DNA from: Xanthobacteraceae bacterium
GTDB taxonomy: Bacteria; Pseudomonadota; Alphaproteobacteria; Rhizobiales; Xanthobacteraceae
NCBI GenBank assembly: GCA_030036975.1
Contig: JASHSE010000285.1
Coordinates: 1 to 7,814, forward strand
Reading direction: 5' to 3'
DNA length: 7,814 nucleotides
In this document: positions 1 to 6,891 of the stretch, piece by piece
Layout: each line of letters starts with the position of its first letter
Position numbering within the stretch: the stretch's first letter is position 1
Program-made: the position numbers and the translations under genes
The notes under the pieces: generated by a model
What the model was told of the DNA's origin: nothing
The model's input: the letters and a program-made list of their open reading frames with translations, nothing else
Databases searched by the model: none

Positions 1-272
1 GGCTGGCTGTCGATCACCACCGTGACGGTGCCGTGCGCGATCCCGGTCGGCACCGCTTTCCAGCCGGCAGCCGCCACGCGGCGTGTGACCTCCTGCGGCA
101 GCGCCGTGGTGGCGACGTCGATCTCGCCGACCGGCAGGTGCAACAGCGCGTTGCGCACCGCGCCGCCCACCGCGCGCGCCTCCTCGCCATCGCGGTCGAG
201 CACGGCAAGAAGCCGCGCCACCGCACCGTGCTTGAGCCACGCCGCCTCGGCAAGCGGTGCGCGCGCCGTCAC
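1..272 (-). CDS. cca: CCA tRNA nucleotidyltransferase (N-terminal part, cut by left window edge)
   Basis: The first 90 codons are visible; the rest lies left of position 1. The enzyme adds or repairs the 3'-terminal CCA of tRNAs in the cytosol. The visible part is the start of the class II nucleotidyltransferase (poly(A) polymerase head) domain. VGGAVRNALL at residues 35-44 is the nucleotide-binding G-G-x-V-R motif. GEIDVATTALP at 49-59 carries the metal-binding carboxylates (E50 and D52, where many family members have D-x-D). PTGIAHGTVTVVID follows at 75-88, as expected for this family. The GTG start at 272 shares GTGA with the stop of the upstream DUF6111 gene. No ATG fits, and the ribosome binding site is weak, which agrees with coupled translation. 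Poly(A) polymerase is a relative, but the GGAVRN...IDVATTA pattern and the Nudix/DUF6111 neighbourhood point to Cca. Confidence 0.93.
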   Translation of the reverse strand, partial: MTARAPLAEAAWLKHGAVARLLAVLDRDGEEARAVGGAVRNALLHLPVGEIDVATTALPQEVTRRVAAAGWKAVPTGIAHGTVTVVIDSQ

Positions 273-532
273 TGCGTCCGGCCCGGCACGAACTTGCCGT
301 CCTCGATATGCGCCGGCACGTAGGTCGAGCCTGGCGGCGCGCCGGAAAATTGCGCCAGCACCGCGAAGCTGACGATCATCAGCACCAGCGCCGCGATCAG
401 GAGCGCGGTGAGCCGCCGCGGCGCCCACGATTTCTGCTCCAGCACCCCGGCATTGGTCGCGAGCAGAAACGCCGCGTAGAGCACGAACGGCGTGAGGAAC
501 AGCCCGATTTCGGTCAAAGCCGGCCGGATCAT
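269..532 (-). CDS. DUF6111 family small membrane protein
   Basis: An 87-residue protein of unknown function. Two hydrophobic segments are visible (about residues 8-28 and 40-63), joined by a short loop containing R and K. After the second helix comes a soluble tail, PPGSTYVPAHIEDGKFVPGR (about 66-85), which is the conserved part I associate with DUF6111 in Hyphomicrobiales. With a positive-inside loop, both termini should face the periplasm. The ATG start at 532 overlaps the stop of the CoA pyrophosphatase gene (ATGA), and its own stop overlaps the GTG of cca (GTGA). There is no convincing Shine-Dalgarno sequence, so translation is probably coupled to the upstream gene. The family assignment is from memory of its sequence and setting. 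No biochemical role can be read from the sequence. Confidence 0.85.
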   Translation of the reverse strand: MIRPALTEIGLFLTPFVLYAAFLLATNAGVLEQKSWAPRRLTALLIAALVLMIVSFAVLAQFSGAPPGSTYVPAHIEDGKFVPGRTQ

Positions 533-1200
533 GCGGCGTAAACCCGCTCGTAGAGATTACGCAGGATACCTGCAGTGATGCCCCAGATGTAGCGCCCGGC
601 GAACGGGGCCGCATAATAATCCCGCGCAATGCCTTTCCAGTCGCGGGTCTTGCGCTGGTAGTTGGCGGGCTCCATCAGAAAGTCGAGCGGCACTTCGAAC
701 GCTTCGGCCACCTCGCGCGGATTAAGCGTGAGGGAAAAGCCCGGCTTGACCCGCGCCACGGTCGGCAGGATGCGGAAGCCCGAAAAGGTCAGATAAAGGT
801 CGAGATAGCCGATCGGTTCGACCAGCATCGGCAACAGCCCGACTTCCTCCTTGGCCTCGCGCAACGCGGCGGCGACCGGGCTTTCGTCGTCGGGATCGAT
901 CTTGCCGCCCGGAAACGCGATCTGTCCGGCGTGGCTTGTCAATTCGGCCGTGCGCTGGGTGAGCAGCACCGTTGGTGCAGCGCGATCGACGATCGGCACC
1001 AGCACGGCGGCAGGTCGTGTGGCGCTCACCCCGGCACGCTCCCACAAACTCGGGTCGAGATCGAGATCGCCGCGGCGAATCCCTTTCGCGTTCGGATCAG
1101 TCAGCGCCGGCGGCACGTCGAGCCGCAGCCTTTCTCGCGCGCGTTCGAAGAACGTGTCGGCCGCCGCGTTCCCCGGCGAAATTGCGCTGTGCTCGTTCAC
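529..1200 (-). CDS. Nudix hydrolase, CoA pyrophosphatase (NudL/PCD1-like)
   Basis: A 223-residue cytosolic protein predicted to hydrolyse CoA and its derivatives to 3'-phosphoadenosine 5'-phosphate and 4'-phosphopantetheine, using Mg or Mn. LLTQRTAELTSHAGQ (79-93) followed by FPGG (96-99) matches the CoA-specific motif that precedes the Nudix box in this subfamily. The Nudix helix is at about 99-122, with REAKEE at 114-119 supplying catalytic E115, E118 and E119. The loop from G99 to E106 has six residues, not the textbook five, as I recall for other CoA pyrophosphatases. Residues 1-60 form an N-terminal helical extension typical of bacterial members. The reading frame stays open upstream to 1344, but the GTG at 1200 is preferred: it overlaps the DUF1285 stop, has a good Shine-Dalgarno 7 nt upstream, and begins the conserved region correctly. 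Substrate preference is inferred from the motif. Confidence 0.93.
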   Translation of the reverse strand: MNEHSAISPGNAAADTFFERARERLRLDVPPALTDPNAKGIRRGDLDLDPSLWERAGVSATRPAAVLVPIVDRAAPTVLLTQRTAELTSHAGQIAFPGGKIDPDDESPVAAALREAKEEVGLLPMLVEPIGYLDLYLTFSGFRILPTVARVKPGFSLTLNPREVAEAFEVPLDFLMEPANYQRKTRDWKGIARDYYAAPFAGRYIWGITAGILRNLYERVYAA

Positions 1201-1796
1201 GCCAAATCCCTCACCTGATCGGCCGGCGCCATGGCGAAGAAAACACCCATCGACGCCACGCCGAACATCGCCTTGCCGTCGACCTCGCGCTCTTCGCCGA
1301 GCTCGACCAGATCGAAAAACAGCGCCCGCGTCACCTTGGCCCACAGATCGCGGCGCACGTGCAGATAAGGTTTGAGACCGCCGGTGCCGGCTTCCGGCTC
1401 GAAGCGCAGCGGATGCTCGGGACCGCAGGCAACCCAGTCGTCGACATTGGTGCGGAAGTGCAGCACGCGGCCGGCCGAGGTCTGTTGGACCTGGAGTTCG
1501 ACGGCGAGAAAAGGTGCGTCATCGACCGCAATGCCGCACTTTTCGACCGGGGTGACCAGAAAATATTTGTCGCCTTCGCGCTTGAGCACCGAGGCGAACA
1601 GCTTGACCAGCGCCGGCCGGCCGATCGGGGTTTTGAGATAGAACCAGGTGCCGTCGGCGGCGATGCGCATGTCGAGGTCGCCGCAAAACGGCGGATCCCA
1701 GCGCTCGACCGGAGGCAGGCCCTTGGCGCCTGTACCGGCGGCCTGCGTTAGCGCGTCCGTGATCGAGCCGAGCCGCGGCCGCCCTTCCTTCGCCAT
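1197..1796 (-). CDS. DUF1285 domain-containing protein
   Basis: A 199-residue soluble protein of unknown function and first gene of the leftward operon. Hallmarks of DUF1285 are GDLDMRIAADGTWFYLKTPI at 39-58, then GRPALVKLFASVLKREGDKY at 59-78 and LVTPVEKCGIAV at 80-91. There is no signal peptide or membrane segment. It has three cysteines (C38, C87, C124) with no recognisable metal-binding spacing. The frame is open upstream to 2033, but the ATG at 1796 is chosen because the homologous region starts soon after it. The upstream extension has no family character and would consume most of the divergent promoter region. Only a weak purine stretch (CAGGG) precedes the ATG. Its stop overlaps the GTG of the CoA pyrophosphatase gene. 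Family membership is well supported; its biological job is not known to me. Confidence 0.9.
   Translation of the reverse strand: MAKEGRPRLGSITDALTQAAGTGAKGLPPVERWDPPFCGDLDMRIAADGTWFYLKTPIGRPALVKLFASVLKREGDKYFLVTPVEKCGIAVDDAPFLAVELQVQQTSAGRVLHFRTNVDDWVACGPEHPLRFEPEAGTGGLKPYLHVRRDLWAKVTRALFFDLVELGEEREVDGKAMFGVASMGVFFAMAPADQVRDLA
1208..1216 (-). promoter_or_regulatory. Ribosome binding site of the CoA pyrophosphatase gene
   Basis: On the minus strand this reads AGGTGAGGG, 7 nt before the GTG at 1200, and it lies inside the last codons of the DUF1285 gene. It is the main reason for choosing the GTG start over the longer open frame. Confidence 0.65.
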
Positions 1797-1882
1797 GGTT
1801 TGCCCTGACCCTGCCGCCGGATCTCGACAGTCCGGGGGCCGACTGACCGAGCCTGCTCGCGCGATCGTGAAGAGCGAATGCC

Positions 1883-1894
1883 GCCTGCGCAGGC
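1883..1894. repeat. 12-bp perfect palindrome GCCTGCGCAGGC
   Basis: A perfect inverted repeat with no spacer, about 87 bp upstream of the DUF1285 start codon. It could be an operator for a dimeric regulator, but GC-rich palindromes of this size arise by chance. The sequence itself is certain; its function is not. Confidence 0.35.
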
Positions 1895-1981
1895 CCAAGG
1901 CCAAGTTGTGCTTCCTGTAGATGAAAATAGCCGCCCGATCTGCCTTTCCGCAGCTGGCGCATATATTGCATTGCCTAAGAA

Positions 1982-2000
1982 GGGTGCAAACTTGGGTGCA
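1982..2000 (+). repeat. Tandem GGGTGCA heptamers, 12-nt period
   Basis: GGGTGCA occurs at 1982-1988 and again at 1994-2000, directly before the hairpin at 2001-2017 and about 100 bp upstream of moxR. The near-helical spacing would suit a regulator bound on one face of the DNA. This is inference from the pattern only. Confidence 0.35.
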
Positions 2001-2017
2001 GTGGGATTGATTCCCAC
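2001..2017. repeat. Hairpin GTGGGA-TTGAT-TCCCAC upstream of moxR
   Basis: A perfect 6-bp inverted repeat with a 5-nt loop in the intergenic region, 79 nt before the moxR start codon. It has no following T run, so it is not a rho-independent terminator. It could be an operator or a structure in the moxR 5' leader. Confidence 0.4.
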
Positions 2018-2082
2018 GATGAATGCTGCTCACCCGTGCCTTGCTCCCGCACCGAAGGCAGAGGATGGGGTTAGACAGTTCA

Positions 2083-2089
2083 AGAGGAG
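2083..2089 (+). promoter_or_regulatory. Ribosome binding site of moxR (AGAGGAG)
   Basis: AGAGGAG lies 6 nt before the ATG at 2096. It decides between two in-frame starts: a TTG at 2090 directly abuts this sequence and cannot use it, so the ATG is the start. Confidence 0.75.
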
Positions 2090-2095
2090 TTGACG

Positions 2096-3103
2096 ATGCC
2101 CGCTATCGGCGGAGAGGGATTGGAAAAACTCGAAGACATGATCGTGCGTGCGGCCGAAGCAACCGCGGCGCACGCGCGCGCCGCCAAGGCCGCCATCGGC
2201 ACCGTGATCTTCGGTCAGGACAAGGTCATCGAGCAGGCGCTGGTCACGATCATGGCGGGCGGCCACGCGCTCCTGATCGGCGTGCCCGGCCTCGCCAAGA
2301 CCAAGCTGGTCGAGACCACGGGGACCGTGCTCGGGCTCGATGCGCGGCGCATTCAGTTCACGCCCGATCTGATGCCGTCCGACATTTTGGGCACCGAAGT
2401 GCTCGAGGAAAGCCAGACCGGCAAGCGCAGCTTCCGTTTCATTTCCGGCCCGGTATTCGCCCAGCTGTTGATGGCGGACGAGATCAACCGCGCCAGCCCG
2501 CGCACGCAGTCGGCGCTGCTGCAGGCGATGCAGGAACAGCACGTGACCGTCGCCGGCGCCCGCCACGATCTGCCGAAGCCGTTTCACGTCTTGGCCACGC
2601 AGAATCCGCTGGAACAGGAAGGCACCTATCCGCTGCCGGAAGCACAGCTCGACCGCTTCCTGATGGAGATCGACGTCGACTATCCCGACCGCGACGCCGA
2701 GCGCAAAATCCTGTTCGACACCACCGGCTCCGAGGAGACGCGGCCGAAGCCGGCGATGACCGCCGACGAATTGTTGGGCGCGCAGCGGCTAGTGCGGCGG
2801 CTGCCGGTCGGCGAATCGGTAGTCGAGGCGATCCTGCAGCTGGTGCGCTCGGCGCGGCCGGCGGCTGACAGTCCCGACGCCAAGCTGATCGCCTGGGGAC
2901 CGAGCCCGCGCGCGAGCCAGGCGTTGATGCTCGCGGTGCGCGCCCGCGCCCTGCTCGATGGGCGCCTTGCACCCTCCATCGACGACGTGCTCGACCTCGC
3001 CGAGCCGGTGCTCAAGCATCGCATGGCGCTGACTTTTACCGCGCGCGCCGAAGGCGAGAGCATGCAGGCGCTGATCGGCCGCCTGAAAGCGCGGATCGGA
3101 TAG
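2096..3103 (+). CDS. MoxR family AAA+ ATPase
   Basis: A 335-residue cytosolic AAA+ ATPase of the MoxR family, whose members are thought to act as chaperones or assembly factors for partners carrying vWA domains. It opens the rightward operon. Motifs in order are Walker A GVPGLAKT (62-69), Walker B LLMADEINR (124-132), sensor 1 ATQNP (167-171), GTYPLPEAQLDRFL (176-189, with R187 as the likely arginine finger), and sensor 2 WGPSPRASQAL (267-277, R272) in the C-terminal lid. The ATPase site looks intact. The helical N terminus (about 1-33) and total length are normal for MoxR. There is no signal peptide or membrane segment. The gene is 3 nt from the DUF58 gene, its most likely direct partner. 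The client and cellular role cannot be read from the sequence. No gene symbol is given because MoxR paralogues are numerous. Confidence 0.95.
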   Translation: MPAIGGEGLEKLEDMIVRAAEATAAHARAAKAAIGTVIFGQDKVIEQALVTIMAGGHALLIGVPGLAKTKLVETTGTVLGLDARRIQFTPDLMPSDILGTEVLEESQTGKRSFRFISGPVFAQLLMADEINRASPRTQSALLQAMQEQHVTVAGARHDLPKPFHVLATQNPLEQEGTYPLPEAQLDRFLMEIDVDYPDRDAERKILFDTTGSEETRPKPAMTADELLGAQRLVRRLPVGESVVEAILQLVRSARPAADSPDAKLIAWGPSPRASQALMLAVRARALLDGRLAPSIDDVLDLAEPVLKHRMALTFTARAEGESMQALIGRLKARIG

Positions 3104-3106
3104 CCA

Positions 3107-4060
3107 ATGGCGGTCGAGCCGAGGCTCAGCAAGCAAGAAGACGCAGCGGTCCGGCGCGCGGTCGGCGCAGGCCAAACGCTCGCCGCCGCCATGCCGCGGC
3201 TCATTCTCGAAGCGCGCCGGGTCGCCGCGACCGTGATCCACGGCCTGCATGGCCGCCGCCGCGCCGGGCCGGGCGAAAACTTTTGGCAGTATCGCCGCTT
3301 CATCTCCGGCGAGCCGGCCTCGCGCGTCGATTGGCGGCGCTCGGCGCGCGACGATCATCTTTATGTCCGCGAGCACGAATGGGAAGCGGCGCATACCGTG
3401 TGGATTTGGCCGGATCGCTCCGCGTCCATGGTCTTTGCCTCGCAGCTCGCGCGCGAAACAAAACTCTACCGCACCCTGGTGCTGGCGCTGGCGCTCGGCG
3501 AGGTTTTGGTCGATGGCGGCGAACGCGTCGGCCTGCCCGGTCTGATGCGGCCGACCGGCAGCCGCAACGTAGTCGAGCGCATGGCGCAAGCGATCCTGCA
3601 CGACCGCACCGAACGCATGAGCCTGCCGCCGAATTTTTCGCCGGCGCCGCTCGCCGAAATCGTGCTGCTGTCCGATTTATGGAGCGACATCGGCGAAGTG
3701 CGGCGCATGATCGCGCAGCTCTCCGGCAGCGGCGCGCGCGGCCACGTCGTGCAAATCGTCGATCCGGCCGAAGAAACGTTTCCCTATTGGGGCCGCATTG
3801 AATTCATCGAGCCGGAAGGCGGCGGCCGCATCACCGCTGGCCGCGCCGAGACCTGGCGCAGCGATTACACCGCTCGGGTTGCCCGCCATCGCGCCGCGAT
3901 CCGCGGTGAGACCGACCGGCTCGGCTGGAGTTTCATCATTCACCGCACCGACCGCCCCGCCAGCGAGCTCCTGCTGGCCCTGCACGCGCGCGTCGGCGCC
4001 GCCGTAGCCGAGTTCGCGGCGCAGCCGTCAGTCACGCCCGAGTCGAGGGCACCGACATGA
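3107..4060 (+). CDS. DUF58 domain-containing protein (vWA-like MoxR partner)
   Basis: A 317-residue protein, apparently soluble. The DUF58 signature spans about 49-95, including GENFWQYRRFISGEPASRVD at 56-75, then WRRSARDDHLYVREHEWE. A vWA-like fold follows: DRSAS at 103-107 is a D-x-S-x-S metal-ion-dependent adhesion site (MIDAS), and VLLSDLWSD at 186-194 holds the later strand and its aspartate (D190). Unlike many DUF58 proteins it lacks the N-terminal pair of transmembrane helices, so it should be cytosolic and able to meet MoxR directly. It starts at an ATG 3 nt after the moxR stop with only a weak Shine-Dalgarno, and its stop overlaps the next start (ATGA), which suggests coupled translation throughout. 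The family is clear. The ligand, and whether metal is bound, are inference. Confidence 0.93.
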   Translation: MAVEPRLSKQEDAAVRRAVGAGQTLAAAMPRLILEARRVAATVIHGLHGRRRAGPGENFWQYRRFISGEPASRVDWRRSARDDHLYVREHEWEAAHTVWIWPDRSASMVFASQLARETKLYRTLVLALALGEVLVDGGERVGLPGLMRPTGSRNVVERMAQAILHDRTERMSLPPNFSPAPLAEIVLLSDLWSDIGEVRRMIAQLSGSGARGHVVQIVDPAEETFPYWGRIEFIEPEGGGRITAGRAETWRSDYTARVARHRAAIRGETDRLGWSFIIHRTDRPASELLLALHARVGAAVAEFAAQPSVTPESRAPT

Positions 4061-6891
4061 TCAGCGGATTGCCGCTCGGCTTTGCCGAACCGCTGGTGCT
4101 GATCGGCCTGCTGACCCTGCCGGTGCTGTGGTGGCTGTTGCGCATGATTCCGCCGCGGCCGCGGCGCATCGACTTTCCGGCGACGCGGCTGCTGTTCGAG
4201 ATCGCGCCCCGAGAGGAAACGCCGGCGCGCACGCCGTGGTGGCTCACTCTGCTGCGGTTGACGCTGGCGGCGCTCATCATCGTCGCCGCCGCGGGTCCGC
4301 TGTGGCGCCCGCCGCTGGCCGCAACGCAATCGCGGGCGCCGATCGGCATCCTGATCGACGACGGCTGGGCGGCGGCGGCAACCTGGGACGCGCGCGTGCG
4401 CACCGCCGACGACATCATTGCGCGCGCCGCCGACGAACGGCGCGCGGTCGCGCTGATCCCGCTGTCCGACGCAACGCGCGACATTTCGCTCGAGCCCGCG
4501 GAATCGGCACGCGTGCGGCTGCATCAACTCAAGCCTGTGCCCTACACCGTCGCCCGCGCGGACGCGCTCCCCGCCATCGGGCGCTTCATCAACGCAACGG
4601 CGGACCTCGATCTGGTCTGGCTGTCGGACGGCACCGATCTCGGCCATGGCAGCGACTTCGTCAAAGGTTTGGCGCAGACCATCGGGCAAAGACATCCGCT
4701 CACCATCGTGTCGGGCGGCGTGCCGGAACCGCGCGCGCTGACCGCGGCGGAGAACGCGGCCGGCGGCTTGAGCGTGAAGGTGCTGCGTGCCAATGCGGGC
4801 GCCGCGGCGTCCGGCACGGTCCGCGCGCTCGATCTCAAAAGTCTGTCGCTCGGCGAAGCGCCGTTCGCGTTCAAGGCCGGTGAGCGCGAAACGCAAGCGC
4901 GCTTCGACCTGCCGGTGGAAATCCGCAACGACATCGTGCGCCTCGAAATCGCCGGCGACCGTTCCGCCGGCGCAGTGCAGCTTCTCGACAAGCGCTGGCG
5001 CCGGCGCACCGTCGGCATCGTTTCGGCCGCCACCGCCGACACCAACGAGCCGCTGCTGTCGTCGAGTTATTATATCCAGCGCGCGCTCTCCCCGTTCGCC
5101 GACCTGCGGCTCGCTCAGGGCGAATCGCCGGCCGACGCAATCACGAATTTTCTCGATCAGAGACTGCCGATGCTGGTTCTCGCCGACGTCGGCACCATCG
5201 CCGGCGATGCCCACGAGCGGCTGGCGCAATGGGTCGAAAACGGCGGCGTCTTGGTGCGCTTTGCCGGACCGCGCCTTGCCGCCTCCGATGACGATCTCGT
5301 CCCGGTCAAATTGCGGCGCGGCGGACGCATTCTCGGCGGCAGTTTGAGCTGGGATAAACCGCAACCGCTCGCCGCCTTCTCCCATGACAGCCCGTTCAAC
5401 GGCATGGCGGTGCCGAACGACGTCACCGTCACGCGGCAGGTTCTGGCCGAACCCGATGCGACCTTGAGCGACAATACCTGGGCGACGCTGGCCGACGGCA
5501 CGCCGCTGGTGACGGCGGCGCATCGCGGCAAAGGGCTGATCGTGCTGTTCCACGTCACCGGCGACACGCGCTGGTCCAATCTGCCGCTGTCCGGCACCTT
5601 CGTCGAAATGCTCAAACGCGTCGTCGATCTGGCCGGCACGTCCAGCGTGGCAGAGAACGGCGCCGGCACTGAAGCCGGCAGCGCCAAGGCGACCAACGTG
5701 CACGAAGCGCTGCCGCCGACGCGCATGCTCGACGGCTTCGGCGCCTTTGCGGCGCCGCCGCCCACCGCGCGGCCGGTGCCGACCGACTTTTCCGGCAGCG
5801 CCAATGCCGATCATCCGCCCGGCTTCTATGGGCCGCCGGAAAGCTACTTCGCCGTGAATGCGCTCGCCCCGACCGATCACCTGGCGCCGCTCGATTTCAG
5901 CCCGCTCGCCGCCGCGCGCCACGAAGTGTACCGCACCAGCGAACCTTTGGACTTGCGCGGTCCGACCTTCCTCGCCGCGCTCGCGCTGTTGCTGCTCGAC
6001 ACGATCGCCGTGCTGTTCCTCGGCGGCGGCATCCAGCGCCTCATACCGCGGCGGCGCGCTGCCGCGGCGCTGGTCGCCGGCCTTGCCGTTCTCGCCCTCT
6101 CGCTCGCTTTTGCGCGCGCACAAAGCCCGAGCGCCGACGTGCCGCCTGCAGCGCTCCAAACGCGGCTCGCTTACGTTGTTACCGGCGACAGCAACGTCGA
6201 TACCATCAGCAAGGCGGGCCTGTCCGGCCTGACCGCGGTGCTGGGGCAGCGTACCGCGCTTGAGGCCGGCGATCCGATCGGGCTCGACATCGCGCATGAC
6301 GAGCTGGCGTTTTACCCGCTGATTTATTGGCCGATCGTACCAGGCGCGGAGCGGCCCTCGGCCGACGCGCTCAAGCGCATCGATGCGTACATGAAAAACG
6401 GCGGCACGGTTCTGTTCGACACCCGCGACGCGGCGGAGGCGCCGCCCGGGCCGGGCGGCGAGACGCAGAGCCCGGGCATGATCGAGCTGCGCCAAATCCT
6501 CTCCTCGCTCGACATCCCCCAGCTCGAGCCGGTGCCGCGCGACCACGTCCTGACCAAGACGTTCTATCTGTTGCGCGACTTTCCCGGCCGCTTTTCCACC
6601 GGGCAGCTCTGGGTCGAGGCGCTTCCCGCCAATGAGGACGAGGAGCAGGCAAACCGGCCGGCGCGCGGCGGCGACGGCGTGTCGTCGATCCTCATCACCT
6701 CGAACGATCTCGCCGGTGCCTGGGCCATGCAGTCGGACGATCAGCCGATGCTGCCGATGGTCGACGGCGGGCCGCGCCAGCGCGAGATGGCGTTCCGCGC
6801 CGGCATCAACATCGTCATGTACACGCTGACCGGCAATTACAAAGCCGACCAGGTGCACGTGCCGTACCTGCTCGAGCGGCTGGGGCAATAG
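4057..6891 (+). CDS. BatA-like / DUF4159 multidomain membrane protein
   Basis: A 944-residue inner-membrane protein. Visible parts, in order: a BatA-type N terminus with two helices (about 8-29 and 62-82) around a basic loop; a vWA-like region (about 95-215) with strand IGILIDDGWA at 96-105 and WLSDGTD at 188-194; a beta-rich stretch; an amidotransferase-like Rossmann region (about 320-410) with WVENGGVLVRF at 392-402; a Pro/Ala-rich linker (about 560-600); a second helix pair (about 637-657 and 668-686) around an RRR loop; and a C-terminal DUF4159 domain (about 700-930) with YMKNGGTVLFD at 778-788. Basic loops indicate four helices with both large regions periplasmic. The MIDAS serines are replaced (D101, G103, A105), and the protein has no cysteine, so neither amidotransferase-like region can be a classical glutaminase. 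The ATG overlaps the DUF58 stop and has GAGGG 7 nt upstream. The family assignment is firm; the function is unknown. Confidence 0.92.
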   Translation: MISGLPLGFAEPLVLIGLLTLPVLWWLLRMIPPRPRRIDFPATRLLFEIAPREETPARTPWWLTLLRLTLAALIIVAAAGPLWRPPLAATQSRAPIGILIDDGWAAAATWDARVRTADDIIARAADERRAVALIPLSDATRDISLEPAESARVRLHQLKPVPYTVARADALPAIGRFINATADLDLVWLSDGTDLGHGSDFVKGLAQTIGQRHPLTIVSGGVPEPRALTAAENAAGGLSVKVLRANAGAAASGTVRALDLKSLSLGEAPFAFKAGERETQARFDLPVEIRNDIVRLEIAGDRSAGAVQLLDKRWRRRTVGIVSAATADTNEPLLSSSYYIQRALSPFADLRLAQGESPADAITNFLDQRLPMLVLADVGTIAGDAHERLAQWVENGGVLVRFAGPRLAASDDDLVPVKLRRGGRILGGSLSWDKPQPLAAFSHDSPFNGMAVPNDVTVTRQVLAEPDATLSDNTWATLADGTPLVTAAHRGKGLIVLFHVTGDTRWSNLPLSGTFVEMLKRVVDLAGTSSVAENGAGTEAGSAKATNVHEALPPTRMLDGFGAFAAPPPTARPVPTDFSGSANADHPPGFYGPPESYFAVNALAPTDHLAPLDFSPLAAARHEVYRTSEPLDLRGPTFLAALALLLLDTIAVLFLGGGIQRLIPRRRAAAALVAGLAVLALSLAFARAQSPSADVPPAALQTRLAYVVTGDSNVDTISKAGLSGLTAVLGQRTALEAGDPIGLDIAHDELAFYPLIYWPIVPGAERPSADALKRIDAYMKNGGTVLFDTRDAAEAPPGPGGETQSPGMIELRQILSSLDIPQLEPVPRDHVLTKTFYLLRDFPGRFSTGQLWVEALPANEDEEQANRPARGGDGVSSILITSNDLAGAWAMQSDDQPMLPMVDGGPRQREMAFRAGINIVMYTLTGNYKADQVHVPYLLERLGQ
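6440..6460. repeat. GC-only inverted repeat inside the DUF4159 coding region
   Basis: Arms of 10 bp (CGCCGCCCGG and its exact complement) flank one central G at 6450. As RNA it could form an 8-bp all-GC stem with a 5-nt loop. It encodes part of a Pro/Gly-rich loop (APPGPGGE) of the DUF4159 domain. There is no T run, so it is not a terminator. Confidence 0.4.

Larger units (their letters stand above)
1797..2095. promoter_or_regulatory. Divergent intergenic region between the DUF1285 and moxR operons
   Basis: These 299 bases separate two divergently transcribed operons and should contain both promoters. From about 1900 to 2080 the GC content is clearly lower than in the flanking genes. I see AT-rich ATATATT at 1961-1967. 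On the minus strand a weak pair is possible (TTGCAC, 18 nt, TATATG), matching consensus at only 3 and 4 of 6 positions. I found no plus-strand pair worth naming. The region also contains a palindrome (1883-1894), a tandem heptamer (1982-2000) and a hairpin (2001-2017). No rho-independent terminator is visible, and none is expected between divergent genes. Confidence 0.6.

Noticed and set aside
14..253. A 79-codon minus-strand frame inside the cca region
   Set aside because: The correct minus-strand frame, starting at the GTG at 272, gives the VGGAVRN and EIDVATTA motifs of the CCA-adding enzyme. This frame is an out-of-phase Arg-rich shadow.
1201..1344. Longer start for the CoA pyrophosphatase
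   Set aside because: The extension would lie wholly within the DUF1285 coding region and is low-complexity Arg/Gly-rich. The GTG at 1200 has a good ribosome binding site and the same overlap style as the rest of the operon.
1797..2033. Upstream extension of the DUF1285 protein to a start at 2033
   Set aside because: The frame is open, but the extra 79 residues have no DUF1285 similarity and would fill most of the divergent promoter region. The ATG at 1796 gives the usual family length.
1878..2093. A 71-codon plus-strand open frame just upstream of moxR, as a possible leader gene
   Set aside because: Its third codon positions are only about half G or C, unlike the strongly biased genes on both sides. 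The protein has no family features and its end runs through the moxR ribosome binding site. It looks like noncoding DNA.
5657..5685. GCCGGC-ACTGAA-GCCGGC stem-loop in the DUF4159 gene
   Set aside because: GCCGGC is itself palindromic and abundant at this GC content. The element is short and lies in a linker-coding segment, with nothing to distinguish it from chance.
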